Position numbers and translations under genes: made by a program. Below the pieces are notes generated by a model that was given only the letters and a program-made list of their open reading frames with translations, searched no databases and had not been told where the DNA came from. Source: UMGS1279 sp045630265 (GTDB taxonomy: Bacteria > Bacillota > Clostridia > Oscillospirales > Acutalibacteraceae). Taken from it: 52,409 nt of DNA. Below, piece after piece: positions 41,394 through 48,439 of this stretch. Numbering within the stretch: the stretch's first letter is position 1; each line of letters begins with the position of its first letter. Location of the stretch: NCBI GenBank assembly GCA_045630265.1, contig JAZQSV010000011.1, positions 1 to 52,409 on the forward strand, given 5' to 3'.

Positions 41394-41700
41394 TAAACTG
41401 ACCTCCAAGTTAAAACCTTATATGTATAATACCAAAAAAACACTTAGTTTGTGTAAACAAAATATAAATAAAATTAAGATACCAATATAACTTATAATAT
41501 TTTACCATAATATAAAATAAATTGCAATAAATTATACTGTCTTTTTATGTCGAATTATGACGATTGAAAAAGTTTTTTGAGTGTCCGTATTTTTGTACAC
41601 ACAAAATCATACAATAAATATAGCGAAAGGGAGACAACGCCTCTCCCTTCACAAAGCTTGGTGGCAAAAATTATAAAAAACAAAAAAAATTAAAAAACTA
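41394..41700. other. AT-rich intergenic region with one hairpin
   Basis: This gap of just over 300 bases upstream of both the GldA-like gene and the 66-residue protein unit is strongly AT-rich and has no credible gene. The only clear structure is an eight-base stem AAGGGAGA/TCTCCCTT (41627-41649, loop of seven) without a T-run in either direction. It could be part of a leader or a small RNA, but nothing else supports that. Confidence 0.4.
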
Positions 41701-41701
41701 C

Positions 41702-41730
41702 TTGACAAACGAAAATAAATGGTTTATAAT
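41702..41730 (+). promoter_or_regulatory. Perfect consensus sigma-A promoter of the 66-residue protein
   Basis: TTGACA (41702-41707), exactly 17 bases, TATAAT (41725-41730). This is the only promoter I found in the window that matches both consensus hexamers perfectly with ideal spacing. Confidence 0.85.
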
Positions 41731-41741
41731 GGGAACATAGC

Positions 41742-41763
41742 AAAAAGAACATTTGTTCTTTTT
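41742..41763. promoter_or_regulatory. LexA-box-like palindrome just downstream of the promoter
   Basis: A 22-base palindrome, AAAAAGAACA-TT-TGTTCTTTTT, contains GAACATTTGTTC (41747-41758). That fits the Gram-positive LexA core GAAC-N4-GTTC. It lies from about +5 to +26 relative to the expected transcript start, where a bound repressor would block transcription. It could instead be the site of another dimeric repressor or a weak hairpin. Confidence 0.5.
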
Positions 41764-41820
41764 TAAAATAAACCCTTTGTTTATGCGGGTTTTTAGTAGT
41801 ATTTAGGAGGAAATTTAGAA

Positions 41821-42021
41821 ATGACGCTCTCAAATATTTTATTAACAGTTTTAGAATTTTCCGTAGGCGGTTTTATTATATGGGGCTTTTGGAATGAAGA
41901 GAAACTTATAAAGTTTGAGGATAAAATTTTTGCAAAGCTAGGCATAAAAGTAAAGCGCCGCCATAACGCCAAAATTACACAGTTCAAAGCAACCGGCAGT
42001 TGTAATAAACGTTGCATTTAA
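41821..42021 (+). CDS. Small single-helix membrane protein of unknown function
   Basis: This 66-residue protein starts with ATG nine bases after AGGAGG. Residues 4-24 form one hydrophobic helix (SNILLTVLEFSVGGFIIWGF), and the rest is basic (KVKRRHNAK) and ends in CNKRCI. It is a single-gene unit with a perfect promoter, a LexA-box-like palindrome, a small hairpin in the leader (AAACCC/GGGTTT, 41770-41793) and a strong terminator. I do not recognise a family. By analogy with SOS-induced small membrane proteins such as YneA, a cell-division or stress role is a hypothesis only. Confidence 0.7.
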   Translation: MTLSNILLTVLEFSVGGFIIWGFWNEEKLIKFEDKIFAKLGIKVKRRHNAKITQFKATGSCNKRCI

Positions 42022-42060
42022 TAAAACATTTTTTATACTTCCTTTCATTTTTACTGATGG

Positions 42061-42108
42061 CAAAATCGGCAGTGGGGTACTAAACCTCAACTGCCGATTT
42101 TGTTTTTA
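42061..42108 (+). terminator. Terminator of the 66-residue protein gene
   Basis: A perfect 13-base stem CAAAATCGGCAGT (42061-42073) with ACTGCCGATTTTG (42090-42102), followed by TTTTT. Confidence 0.85.
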
Positions 42109-42139
42109 ATTTTAAAATATAATTTAAATGCGCATAAAT

Positions 42140-42174
42140 AGGAAAACCCTGCCCAAAATAGGCAGGGTTTAAAA
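42140..42174 (-). terminator. Terminator of rpmE
   Basis: A ten-base stem AAACCCTGCC (42144-42153) with GGCAGGGTTT (42161-42170). The minus-strand tail is TTTTCCTATTT. It lies about 25 bases after the rpmE stop. Confidence 0.7.
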
Positions 42175-42197
42175 TCCTAAAAAATCTACTCAGCTCA

Positions 42198-42398
42198 TTA
42201 TTCCATACTGAAACGCTTTTTAAATCTGTCTACACGTCCGCCGGTATCTACCAACTTCTGTTTTCCAGTAAAGAACGGATGACATTTTGAACAAATATCC
42301 AAACGGATATTATTCTTGGTCGAGCGAGTTTCAAATTCTGCACCACAAGCGCACTTAATAACGGTTGTTTCGTACTTCGGATGAATACCTTGTTTCAT
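42198..42398 (-). CDS. rpmE: 50S ribosomal protein L31 (zinc-binding type)
   Basis: This 66-residue ribosomal protein begins MKQGIHPKYETTVIKCACG. It has the two cysteine pairs of the zinc-containing C+ form (CAC near residue 15 and CSKCHPFFTGKQ near 35) and the terminal GRVDRFKKRF. The ATG at 42398 follows GAAAGGGGTGACAGT; the open frame runs 21 codons further upstream without support. It is a single-gene unit with its own terminator. Confidence 0.96.
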   Translation of the reverse strand: MKQGIHPKYETTVIKCACGAEFETRSTKNNIRLDICSKCHPFFTGKQKLVDTGGRVDRFKKRFSME

Positions 42399-42507
42399 AC
42401 TGTCACCCCTTTCAAAATTAGTCAACGTTAGAATAATACCACAAATGAGAGTAAATTGCAAGTATTATTTTTATTTTTTTACAAAAATGTGAAATCAAAC
42501 AAACAAA

Positions 42508-44613
42508 TTAACATTCAACAAGGAAAATCTTATTCTGGAAGCCCTCTAAGGTTTCCTTATCGGTAACACCATTAAAGGAGCCCTCTACTGCAGGACGGAT
42601 TTGGTGAATGGTACCACCCTCAACAGTGAGGGTCCAATCAACCGCCTCATTCTTAGAAGTATTACCAACAAACACCAAAAGCTCCTTTTTGCCAAGGTTA
42701 TTTTCGTACTCGTAGTAGCTTGCCTTAACCTTTTCGTTCGAGCTGATAGCCACGCCGCCCTCTTTCCAATAAGGATGCCAGGTGGATTTTTCAATTGGGA
42801 ACTTATCCAAAATAGCCCAGATTTCCGAAGTCTTTTCAAGCGGAACATCCATATCATTGGGCTTCGGAATTGTGCCCGATAAAAAGCTCATAGCATTGGA
42901 CTTTTCAATATGCCAGCCCTTTTCCTTATTTTCATAACAAAGCATAGCAATCGGAATACCGAACAGTCGGCCATTATATACACCCTCGAAAACACCCTTA
43001 GGCATATCGCTTACTGTACCCTGCATAAGTAGTCCCTGAACTGCCTCACCGTCCCAAATGGAATGGCAGAATGCAAGTGCGGAAAGCGCACAACCAGAAG
43101 AGTTATGTGTATCAATCTCTACACCGTGTCTTTCAGCAACGTCATAAAGAAGCTTCATAACCTCACGGATTCCCCAGAAGTCGTATTCGGTTTTCCAGTT
43201 GCCCTCAGCATCCTTGTATCCGCAACCGTGGGTAGCGTTACCGCAAGCGGCGGGATAGTTAGTACCATCAAGATAAAAACCGTCAAAAGGAATGGTATCT
43301 AAAAGGTGATCTATACCCTGTGCAAGTTCATATCTAAAATCACTTGCATAGCAAACGCGGTTATCCCTTTGGAAAGGAGTTCTGTTCCAACCGCTGCCGA
43401 TGTTTGCATCGGGTTTGTCAAGACAGGCATATTCCCTAATCTTTTTAGCGAAATTGGGAACTATACTTGCAAGCTCATAACCAAAGTAGGGCTTAACCTT
43501 AATGCCACGCTTATGACATTCGTCAACTATAAAGCGAAGTCTGTCCGCTGCCCTTTTGGAAAGGCCTGTTCCGTTTTGGAAGGTGTTCCACTTCTCGTGC
43601 AAATAAAGGGTGTTAACACCAAGACGAACCAAACGGTCAAAGCCGCTTTCGTCTAAAACGGTGCCGTCATCCTTAATAAAGTTTCTCTTTAAATACTCGT
43701 CATGGTCCTCGGGGAAACGTTTAAAGCAGTCAATGTGCACTGCCTTTTCTCTATATGGGTTGGCTGGATAGGGCTTAAAGGGCAGTGCCATAAAGCCAAA
43801 GGTCCAGGAAATAGGACCGAAAGCTTGCATTTCAATAGCGGCATTTTCCTTATGCTCCCAAGAAATAGGATGGCTGTCAAGCAAATGCACGCGGATAACC
43901 GCCTGCTCATCATCAATAATAACCTCAACAGCATTATCGGGGTCGGCAATTTGCCAGTTTTCCTCCGACTCGGTAAAGAAGCCAAAGCCAACGTCGCCGT
44001 TATGAAGCATATACTGGGGTATATATGGGTACTTGGTGGTTCCCTTTTGCATTACACCGCCGTAACCGAAGTAGGATTTTGCCTCTTGGGTTCCGTCGGG
44101 ACGGATGCAAGAAGAGGTAACAGTTTGCTGTTTAAAAATTGCATATTCCTTTTTAATAGGAATTTCAAGCCACAAATAATCAAGATTGTAGGAAGGCCAA
44201 CGGGTAATACCGAAAAACTCTTCCTTAACTGTTTTACCTCTGGGCATAAGTTTAATATCAACCTTAGCCAAACCATCATACTCAACGGTAATAGCAGTGT
44301 TGATATAGAAGTTCTCACTTGTCATTGCAGCAACAACGGTTGCGCTTGTATGGCTGTTTTCATCTAATGGCAAAACGTCCGCCTCAGACCAAACCGATTC
44401 CACACCGTTTTCGCTTGACACAATTCTAATAGGTGCGGCCAGAATTTCTTCACCCTTTGAAACAATGGATGAGAATAAAGCAGTTTTGTCCATAGTGTAG
44501 GTTCTTCCTACAACATCAAAACGTGCAAAGCCTTCATCATTAGAGCGAAGCTCAACGGGAGTAAAGGGTTTTGGGGGGAGTTTGGGCATAAATTTGTTTT
44601 TAATATGACTCAT
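42508..44613 (-). CDS. Putative glycoside hydrolase (TIM-barrel, DUF6067-like)
   Basis: This 701-residue protein has no signal peptide and is probably cytosolic. Residues 1-270 are a beta-rich domain. FGFMALPFKPYPANPYREKA near 285 leads into a barrel with VNTLYLHEKWN, CHKRGIKVKPYFGYEL, FDGFYLDGTNYP (candidate catalytic Asp near 463) and GVEIDTHNSSGC. A small beta domain ends it. The layout recalls DUF6067/GH-like enzymes of gut bacteria that act on complex glycans. The family call is from memory and the substrate is unknown. The ATG at 44613 follows GAGGTG. A strong promoter with an operator-like palindrome precedes it, which suggests substrate-controlled expression. Confidence 0.6.
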   Translation of the reverse strand: MSHIKNKFMPKLPPKPFTPVELRSNDEGFARFDVVGRTYTMDKTALFSSIVSKGEEILAAPIRIVSSENGVESVWSEADVLPLDENSHTSATVVAAMTSENFYINTAITVEYDGLAKVDIKLMPRGKTVKEEFFGITRWPSYNLDYLWLEIPIKKEYAIFKQQTVTSSCIRPDGTQEAKSYFGYGGVMQKGTTKYPYIPQYMLHNGDVGFGFFTESEENWQIADPDNAVEVIIDDEQAVIRVHLLDSHPISWEHKENAAIEMQAFGPISWTFGFMALPFKPYPANPYREKAVHIDCFKRFPEDHDEYLKRNFIKDDGTVLDESGFDRLVRLGVNTLYLHEKWNTFQNGTGLSKRAADRLRFIVDECHKRGIKVKPYFGYELASIVPNFAKKIREYACLDKPDANIGSGWNRTPFQRDNRVCYASDFRYELAQGIDHLLDTIPFDGFYLDGTNYPAACGNATHGCGYKDAEGNWKTEYDFWGIREVMKLLYDVAERHGVEIDTHNSSGCALSALAFCHSIWDGEAVQGLLMQGTVSDMPKGVFEGVYNGRLFGIPIAMLCYENKEKGWHIEKSNAMSFLSGTIPKPNDMDVPLEKTSEIWAILDKFPIEKSTWHPYWKEGGVAISSNEKVKASYYEYENNLGKKELLVFVGNTSKNEAVDWTLTVEGGTIHQIRPAVEGSFNGVTDKETLEGFQNKIFLVEC

Positions 44614-44648
44614 AAGTATCACCTCATATAGTATATATAAAATATACT

Positions 44649-44691
44649 TTATAGTTAACTACACTATAACAAAAATACACCCTTTTGTCAA
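44649..44691 (-). promoter_or_regulatory. Promoter with overlapping palindromic operator before the glycoside hydrolase
   Basis: On the minus strand perfect TTGACA (44691-44686), 17 bases, TATAGT (44668-44663). The inverted repeat TTATAGT/ACTATAA with a seven-base spacer (44649-44669) covers the -10 box and runs to about +8. Its core TAGTTAACTA is itself a palindrome. This is a typical repressor-site position. No regulator gene adjoins it. Confidence 0.65.
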
Positions 44692-44767
44692 CCTAAAAAG
44701 TGGCAAAAATCCCAATTATTTTCATTATTCACACAAGAAATCATAATCACTTCAATTTTAGGAAATT

Positions 44768-45409
44768 TTACCTGTTTTTTCTTTGTTTCAGTCGCTCAAA
44801 AATCTCTACAATTTTAAACTCCATTTTGTATTTTTGGCCATTTTTCACAATCTGTTCTGCGCCCTCTCCTGCAACCTCAGCCATACTCTTTTTGCCCTTT
44901 GCGGCAGGTATGCACATTGCAGGAAACATAATGCACCACCAGTTTTTACCCTCACCCTTGCCAATTAAAAGGCGCAGTGCATCATATTCCCCTGCAGGCA
45001 GGGTAAAATCCTCATAAACCCTTGTATCGAAATATGTTTTTTTAATTTCCACCGTTACAGGGTAATCCTTGCCGTAACTTTTTATAACCTTTTCGGCTAT
45101 CTCTTTAAATTTTGTTACCTCTGATTTTGCGAGTAAAATTACATCATCCTTATTTTCCGCATCGCCAAAAACGCCGTTTCCCGCAGCTAAAATGCAATCC
45201 CTTATTTCAAGCTTTATTTTTTGGTCCTCAGTGCTATCTGAGTTAGCAAGAATATGCAGTCTAAAGACGTTCTCCCTTACACTTTGACATTTAGCATCAA
45301 ACCCTATAAGTGATAGAATAATGGAAAAGATAAGAGCAATACAAATAGAAAGAGTTATATCTTTTTTGAAAAACTCTTTGCTACATAGTTTATAGAAAAA
45401 ATTAGGCAC
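44768..45409 (-). CDS. spoIIR: Stage II sporulation protein R
   Basis: SpoIIR is secreted from the forespore and triggers processing of pro-sigma-E in the mother cell. The 213-residue protein has an N-terminal hydrophobic segment (about residues 18-38, ITLSICIALIFSIILSLIGF) followed by the family core VFRLHILANSDSTEDQKIKL near 50, and GEYDALRLLIGKGEGKNWWC with the following FP near 140. The start is a GTG after AAGGAG. An upstream GTG overlaps that site. The ribosome site lies in the 3' arm of a long hairpin (45413-45457), so translation may be blocked on read-through mRNA from ispE. Confidence 0.92.
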   Translation of the reverse strand: MPNFFYKLCSKEFFKKDITLSICIALIFSIILSLIGFDAKCQSVRENVFRLHILANSDSTEDQKIKLEIRDCILAAGNGVFGDAENKDDVILLAKSEVTKFKEIAEKVIKSYGKDYPVTVEIKKTYFDTRVYEDFTLPAGEYDALRLLIGKGEGKNWWCIMFPAMCIPAAKGKKSMAEVAGEGAEQIVKNGQKYKMEFKIVEIFERLKQRKNR

Positions 45410-45457
45410 AAAAAACACTCCTTTAATGAAACTGTCAGTATCATTATTGGAGTGTTT
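45410..45457 (-). terminator. Hairpin after ispE that also contains the spoIIR ribosome site
   Basis: On the minus strand AAACACTCC (45457-45449) pairs with GGAGTGTTT (45421-45413). An inner stem AATGA/TCATT plus ACT/AGT fills the loop, and the outer stem runs into six T ending at the spoIIR GTG. It has the shape of an intrinsic terminator for ispE and at the same time masks AAGGAG of spoIIR. Confidence 0.65.
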
Positions 45458-45464
45458 TAAAAAT

Positions 45465-46328
45465 TTATTCAGTTTCTACGCCGCAATCAGCGGTCTTACA
45501 AAGATAAACCTCTTTATAAAGATTTTTAAGCTCACTAACCGTTTCTTTTCTCGGCTCATTTTCAAATAGCGCAAAAACAGTAGGCCCGCTACCCGAAAGC
45601 CCCGCCAAAAAAGCGCCGCTTTCATAAAGGTTACTTATTATTTTTTCCAGCTCTGCTTTGTCGTCCGATATCGCCAAAAAATCGTTTCGGCAGTATTTTT
45701 TAAGGGCAATTTTGTCATCACCTTCAAGAGCATTAACTACCCTTTCTGTAACCGCTTCACCTTTTTCAAGGGAGTCAACCAAATTGTACATTTGCCCTGT
45801 TGACTGTTTTTTGTGTTGTTTTATCAGTATAACAAAACATTCATCTTTTACAGCAATGTCGGTTAGCCTTTCGCCAAGCCCCTCCGCCCTTTTTGTTCCA
45901 CCAAAAAGGCAAAACGGAACGTCGGCGCCAAGGGAAAGCGCAATTTCAGATAAATCATCCTTTTCAAGCGGGAAATCGGTCATAGTATTTAGACCGTAAA
46001 GTACCGCCGCTGCATCTGCACTGCCGCCGCCAAGACCCGCAGAAAGAGGAATATTTTTCTTTAGCGTAATTTCTGCGCCAAGCTCTAGTCCTGCCCTACC
46101 TAAAAACCTTTCGGCCGCAAGCTTTGCAAGGTTTTCGCCCACAATTTCGGCGCCCTCACACAAAACCGAAACCTCACCACTGCTATTTAAGGCAATATCC
46201 AGTCTATCATTTAAAGTTACAGACTGAAAAACAGAGGAAATATCGTGGTATCCGTTTTCCCTTTTGCCCACAACCTCCAAATGAATATTGATTTTGGCAT
46301 TAGCAAAAAATGTGGACTTATTTTTCAT
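45465..46328 (-). CDS. ispE: 4-diphosphocytidyl-2-C-methyl-D-erythritol kinase
   Basis: GHMP kinase of the non-mevalonate isoprenoid pathway. The 287-residue protein shows AKINIHLEVVGKRENGYHDI at the start, the ATP loop PLSAGLGGGSADAAAVLYGL near residue 92 and the C-terminal LSGSGPTVFALF near 250. It overlaps the end of the aminotransferase gene by 11 bases. spoIIR follows; ispE beside sporulation genes is common in Firmicutes (next to purR/spoVG in Bacillus), although here the partner differs. Confidence 0.94.
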   Translation of the reverse strand: MKNKSTFFANAKINIHLEVVGKRENGYHDISSVFQSVTLNDRLDIALNSSGEVSVLCEGAEIVGENLAKLAAERFLGRAGLELGAEITLKKNIPLSAGLGGGSADAAAVLYGLNTMTDFPLEKDDLSEIALSLGADVPFCLFGGTKRAEGLGERLTDIAVKDECFVILIKQHKKQSTGQMYNLVDSLEKGEAVTERVVNALEGDDKIALKKYCRNDFLAISDDKAELEKIISNLYESGAFLAGLSGSGPTVFALFENEPRKETVSELKNLYKEVYLCKTADCGVETE

Positions 46329-47496
46329 TTTTTATTTCTTCCAAAAACTCTTTTACTCGGCTCAGTGCCTCTTTAATATGCTCAACGCTGTAGCAGTAGG
46401 AAGCCCTTATAAAACCTTCGCCGCACTCACCAAAGGCCGAACCGGGCACTAGCGCTACCTTTTTAGAATAAAGCAGTTTTTCGCAAAACTCTTCACTTGT
46501 AAGACCCGTAGATTTAATAGAGGGAAATACATAGAATGCTCCAAGCGGCTCAAAGCAGTCAAGACCCATCTTTCTAAAGCCATCTACAATAAGGCGGCGC
46601 CTTGCATCGTACTCTTCTACCATAGATCTAACGTCGTCATCGCCGTTTTTAAGCGCCTCAATAGCGGCATACTGCGAAGTTGTGGGAGACGACATTATAG
46701 CAAACTGGTGGATTTTTGTCATAAGCTTTATAACCGGCTCGGGTCCAAGTGCATAGCCAAGTCTCCAACCTGTCATAGAAAAGGTTTTGGAAAAGCCCGA
46801 TACAATAACCGTTCTCTCCTTCATACTACCAATCTCGGCAATAGAAACGTGGCGATCACCCGAATAGGTAAGCTCAGCATAAATTTCATCAGAAATAACA
46901 AATAAATTATGTTTTTCAATTACGGGAGCAATTTTCTCCAAATCCTCCCTTTTCATAATAGCGCCCGTGGGGTTGCCGGGGTAAGGCAAAATTATTGCCT
47001 TGGTTTTTTCTGTAACTTTACCTTCTATCTGCTCAGGAGTAAGCACAAAGCTATTATCCGAAGTAAGCTCAATAGGTACGGGAATTCCACCCGCAAGGCG
47101 CACAATGGGCTCATAGCAAACAAAGCTTGGCATAGGAATTAAAACCTCTTCGCCCGCCGACACCGTTGCCCTTACAGCGCCGTCAATGGCCTCACTGCCA
47201 CCTACGGTAACAAGCACCTCGTTTAGACCATAATCAAGACCTATTTTTCGTTTTGTGTAACTACCAATTTCACGGCAAAGCTCCTCCATACCACGGTTTG
47301 CGGTATAACGGGTCTTACCTGCCTCCAAAGACTCAATACCGGCTCTGCGAATGTGCCAAGGTGTTGGGAAGTCGGGCTCGCCCACGCCAAGAGAAATAAC
47401 GTGGTCCATCTGCTCTGTAATATCAAAAAACTTACGAATGCCGGAGGGCTTTAACTGTGAAACGGTAGGATTTAAAATCTTGCTGTAATCTATCAC
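46318..47496 (-). CDS. Class I/II pyridoxal-phosphate aminotransferase
   Basis: This 392-residue fold-type I aminotransferase resembles the aspartate/aromatic aminotransferases of the PatA group. It has VISLGVGEPDFPTPWHIR near residue 33, LPYPGNPTGAIM near 170 (with the conserved Asn) and the PLP lysine in VSGFSKTFSMTGWRLGYAL near 232. A late arginine lies in GFIRASYCYS. The GTG start overlaps the TGA stop of the Lrp-type regulator gene, so both are translated from one mRNA. The regulator probably controls the pair in response to an amino acid. The exact substrate cannot be told. Confidence 0.9.
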   Translation of the reverse strand: MIDYSKILNPTVSQLKPSGIRKFFDITEQMDHVISLGVGEPDFPTPWHIRRAGIESLEAGKTRYTANRGMEELCREIGSYTKRKIGLDYGLNEVLVTVGGSEAIDGAVRATVSAGEEVLIPMPSFVCYEPIVRLAGGIPVPIELTSDNSFVLTPEQIEGKVTEKTKAIILPYPGNPTGAIMKREDLEKIAPVIEKHNLFVISDEIYAELTYSGDRHVSIAEIGSMKERTVIVSGFSKTFSMTGWRLGYALGPEPVIKLMTKIHQFAIMSSPTTSQYAAIEALKNGDDDVRSMVEEYDARRRLIVDGFRKMGLDCFEPLGAFYVFPSIKSTGLTSEEFCEKLLYSKKVALVPGSAFGECGEGFIRASYCYSVEHIKEALSRVKEFLEEIKNEK

Positions 47497-47975
47497 AGTA
47501 CAAAGTTCCCCCTATCGTCTCCCTCATCGCCGCAAAGAATGGTATCGAGTTCCTTATATCTACGAAGCACGAAGTGTGTAGCGGTAGAAATAACGTTTTT
47601 CATGGGAGCTAAAACCTTACCTACAAACTGTGCCACCTCTTGGAAGGTTTTTCCCTTTACAATAACGCAAAGGTCGTAACCACCCGACATAAGGTAAACA
47701 CTTTCAACCTCCTTATACTTCATAACGTTTTTGGCAATCTCTTCAAATCCCGCATCGGGCTGTGGAGTAACTTTAAGTTCAATAAGCGCAGAAACGTATG
47801 AGCTATCAAGACGTTCCCAGTCAATAACCGTTTTGAAACCGCGGATAAGACCGCTCGCCTGCATTTTACTAATTTCGGCGCAAACGGTGGCCTCATCGGT
47901 ACCAAGCATTGTGGCAAGGTCGGCAGTTGTTGCGCGTGCATTTTTGTCAAGCAATTTAAGCAGTTTTACGTTCAT
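47493..47975 (-). CDS. Lrp/AsnC-family transcriptional regulator
   Basis: This 160-residue protein has an N-terminal helix-turn-helix (LLDKNARATTADLATMLGTD and TVCAEISKMQASGLIRGF) and a C-terminal RAM ligand-binding domain (VSALIELKVTPQPDAGFEEI, VYLMSGGYDLCVIVKGKTFQ). The C-terminal tail is longer than usual by about ten residues. It is the first gene of an operon with an aminotransferase. Near-identical boxes lie in its own promoter and in the divergent promoter, suggesting self-regulation and control of the ACT/PFL genes. Confidence 0.9.
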   Translation of the reverse strand: MNVKLLKLLDKNARATTADLATMLGTDEATVCAEISKMQASGLIRGFKTVIDWERLDSSYVSALIELKVTPQPDAGFEEIAKNVMKYKEVESVYLMSGGYDLCVIVKGKTFQEVAQFVGKVLAPMKNVISTATHFVLRRYKELDTILCGDEGDDRGNFVL

Positions 47976-48026
47976 AATATCTCTCCATTTCTGTTCTAAA
48001 CAAAATTTCGCCTATACTTAAAAGTA

Positions 48027-48055
48027 ATTATAATACATTTTGTTCCAAAAGTACA
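48027..48055 (-). promoter_or_regulatory. Promoter of the Lrp operon with GAACAAAAT box
   Basis: On the minus strand TGTACT (48055-48050, weak), 17 bases, perfect TATAAT (48032-48027). The spacer contains GGAACAAAATGT (48046-48035). Confidence 0.5.
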
Positions 48056-48096
48056 GTTTTTTTTGAAATAATAGTAAGTTTATTTCACTTTTGCGC

Positions 48097-48125
48097 TTTA
48101 CTTGAAGAACAAAATATGTTAAAAT
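48097..48125 (+). promoter_or_regulatory. Promoter of the ACT-PFL genes with GAACAAAAT box
   Basis: TTTACT (48097-48102), 17 bases, TAAAAT (48120-48125). The spacer ends in GAACAAAATATGT (48107-48119), the same motif and position as in the divergent Lrp promoter. Confidence 0.45.
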
Positions 48126-48154
48126 AGTTTAAATATTATCTAGGAGGCCACAAA

Positions 48155-48424
48155 ATGAAGGCAGTTATTACAGTAGTAGGTAAAGACTCGGTTGGTATTT
48201 TAGCAAAGGTATCATCCCGTTGTTCAGATTTTAATATCAATATTTCCGAGGTTACACAGTCGGTTCTTTCCGATATGTTTTGTATGATTATGCTTGGCGA
48301 AATTGACGGTATGAAGGGCGAGTTTGGTGATTTCGCGGACAATATGAAAAAAATGGGCGAAGAAATGGGAATGTCCATTCACGTTATGCATGAAGACATT
48401 TTCAATTCTATGCATAGCATTTAA
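48155..48424 (+). CDS. ACT domain protein (UPF0237)
   Basis: This 89-residue protein is a single ACT domain starting MKAVITVVGKDSVGILAKVS, with the ISEVTQSVLSDMFCMIMLGE strand-helix segment. It is the size of UPF0237 proteins, small ligand-sensing partners. It is regularly found directly before PFL-family genes, as here (15 bases apart). AGGAGG precedes the ATG. It is probably an amino-acid or metabolite sensor for the neighbouring protein; no ligand is known. Confidence 0.9.
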   Translation: MKAVITVVGKDSVGILAKVSSRCSDFNINISEVTQSVLSDMFCMIMLGEIDGMKGEFGDFADNMKKMGEEMGMSIHVMHEDIFNSMHSI

Positions 48425-48439
48425 GAGGTAAACTGATAT

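Noticed and set aside
41627..41649. Terminator or small RNA at the AAGGGAGA/TCTCCCTT stem
   Set aside because: There is no T-run on either side and no promoter placed to make a discrete RNA; noted only as a hairpin.
43702..44367. 221-residue open frame opposite the glycoside hydrolase
   Set aside because: Antisense shadow of a coherent 701-residue protein; no family motifs and no ribosome site.
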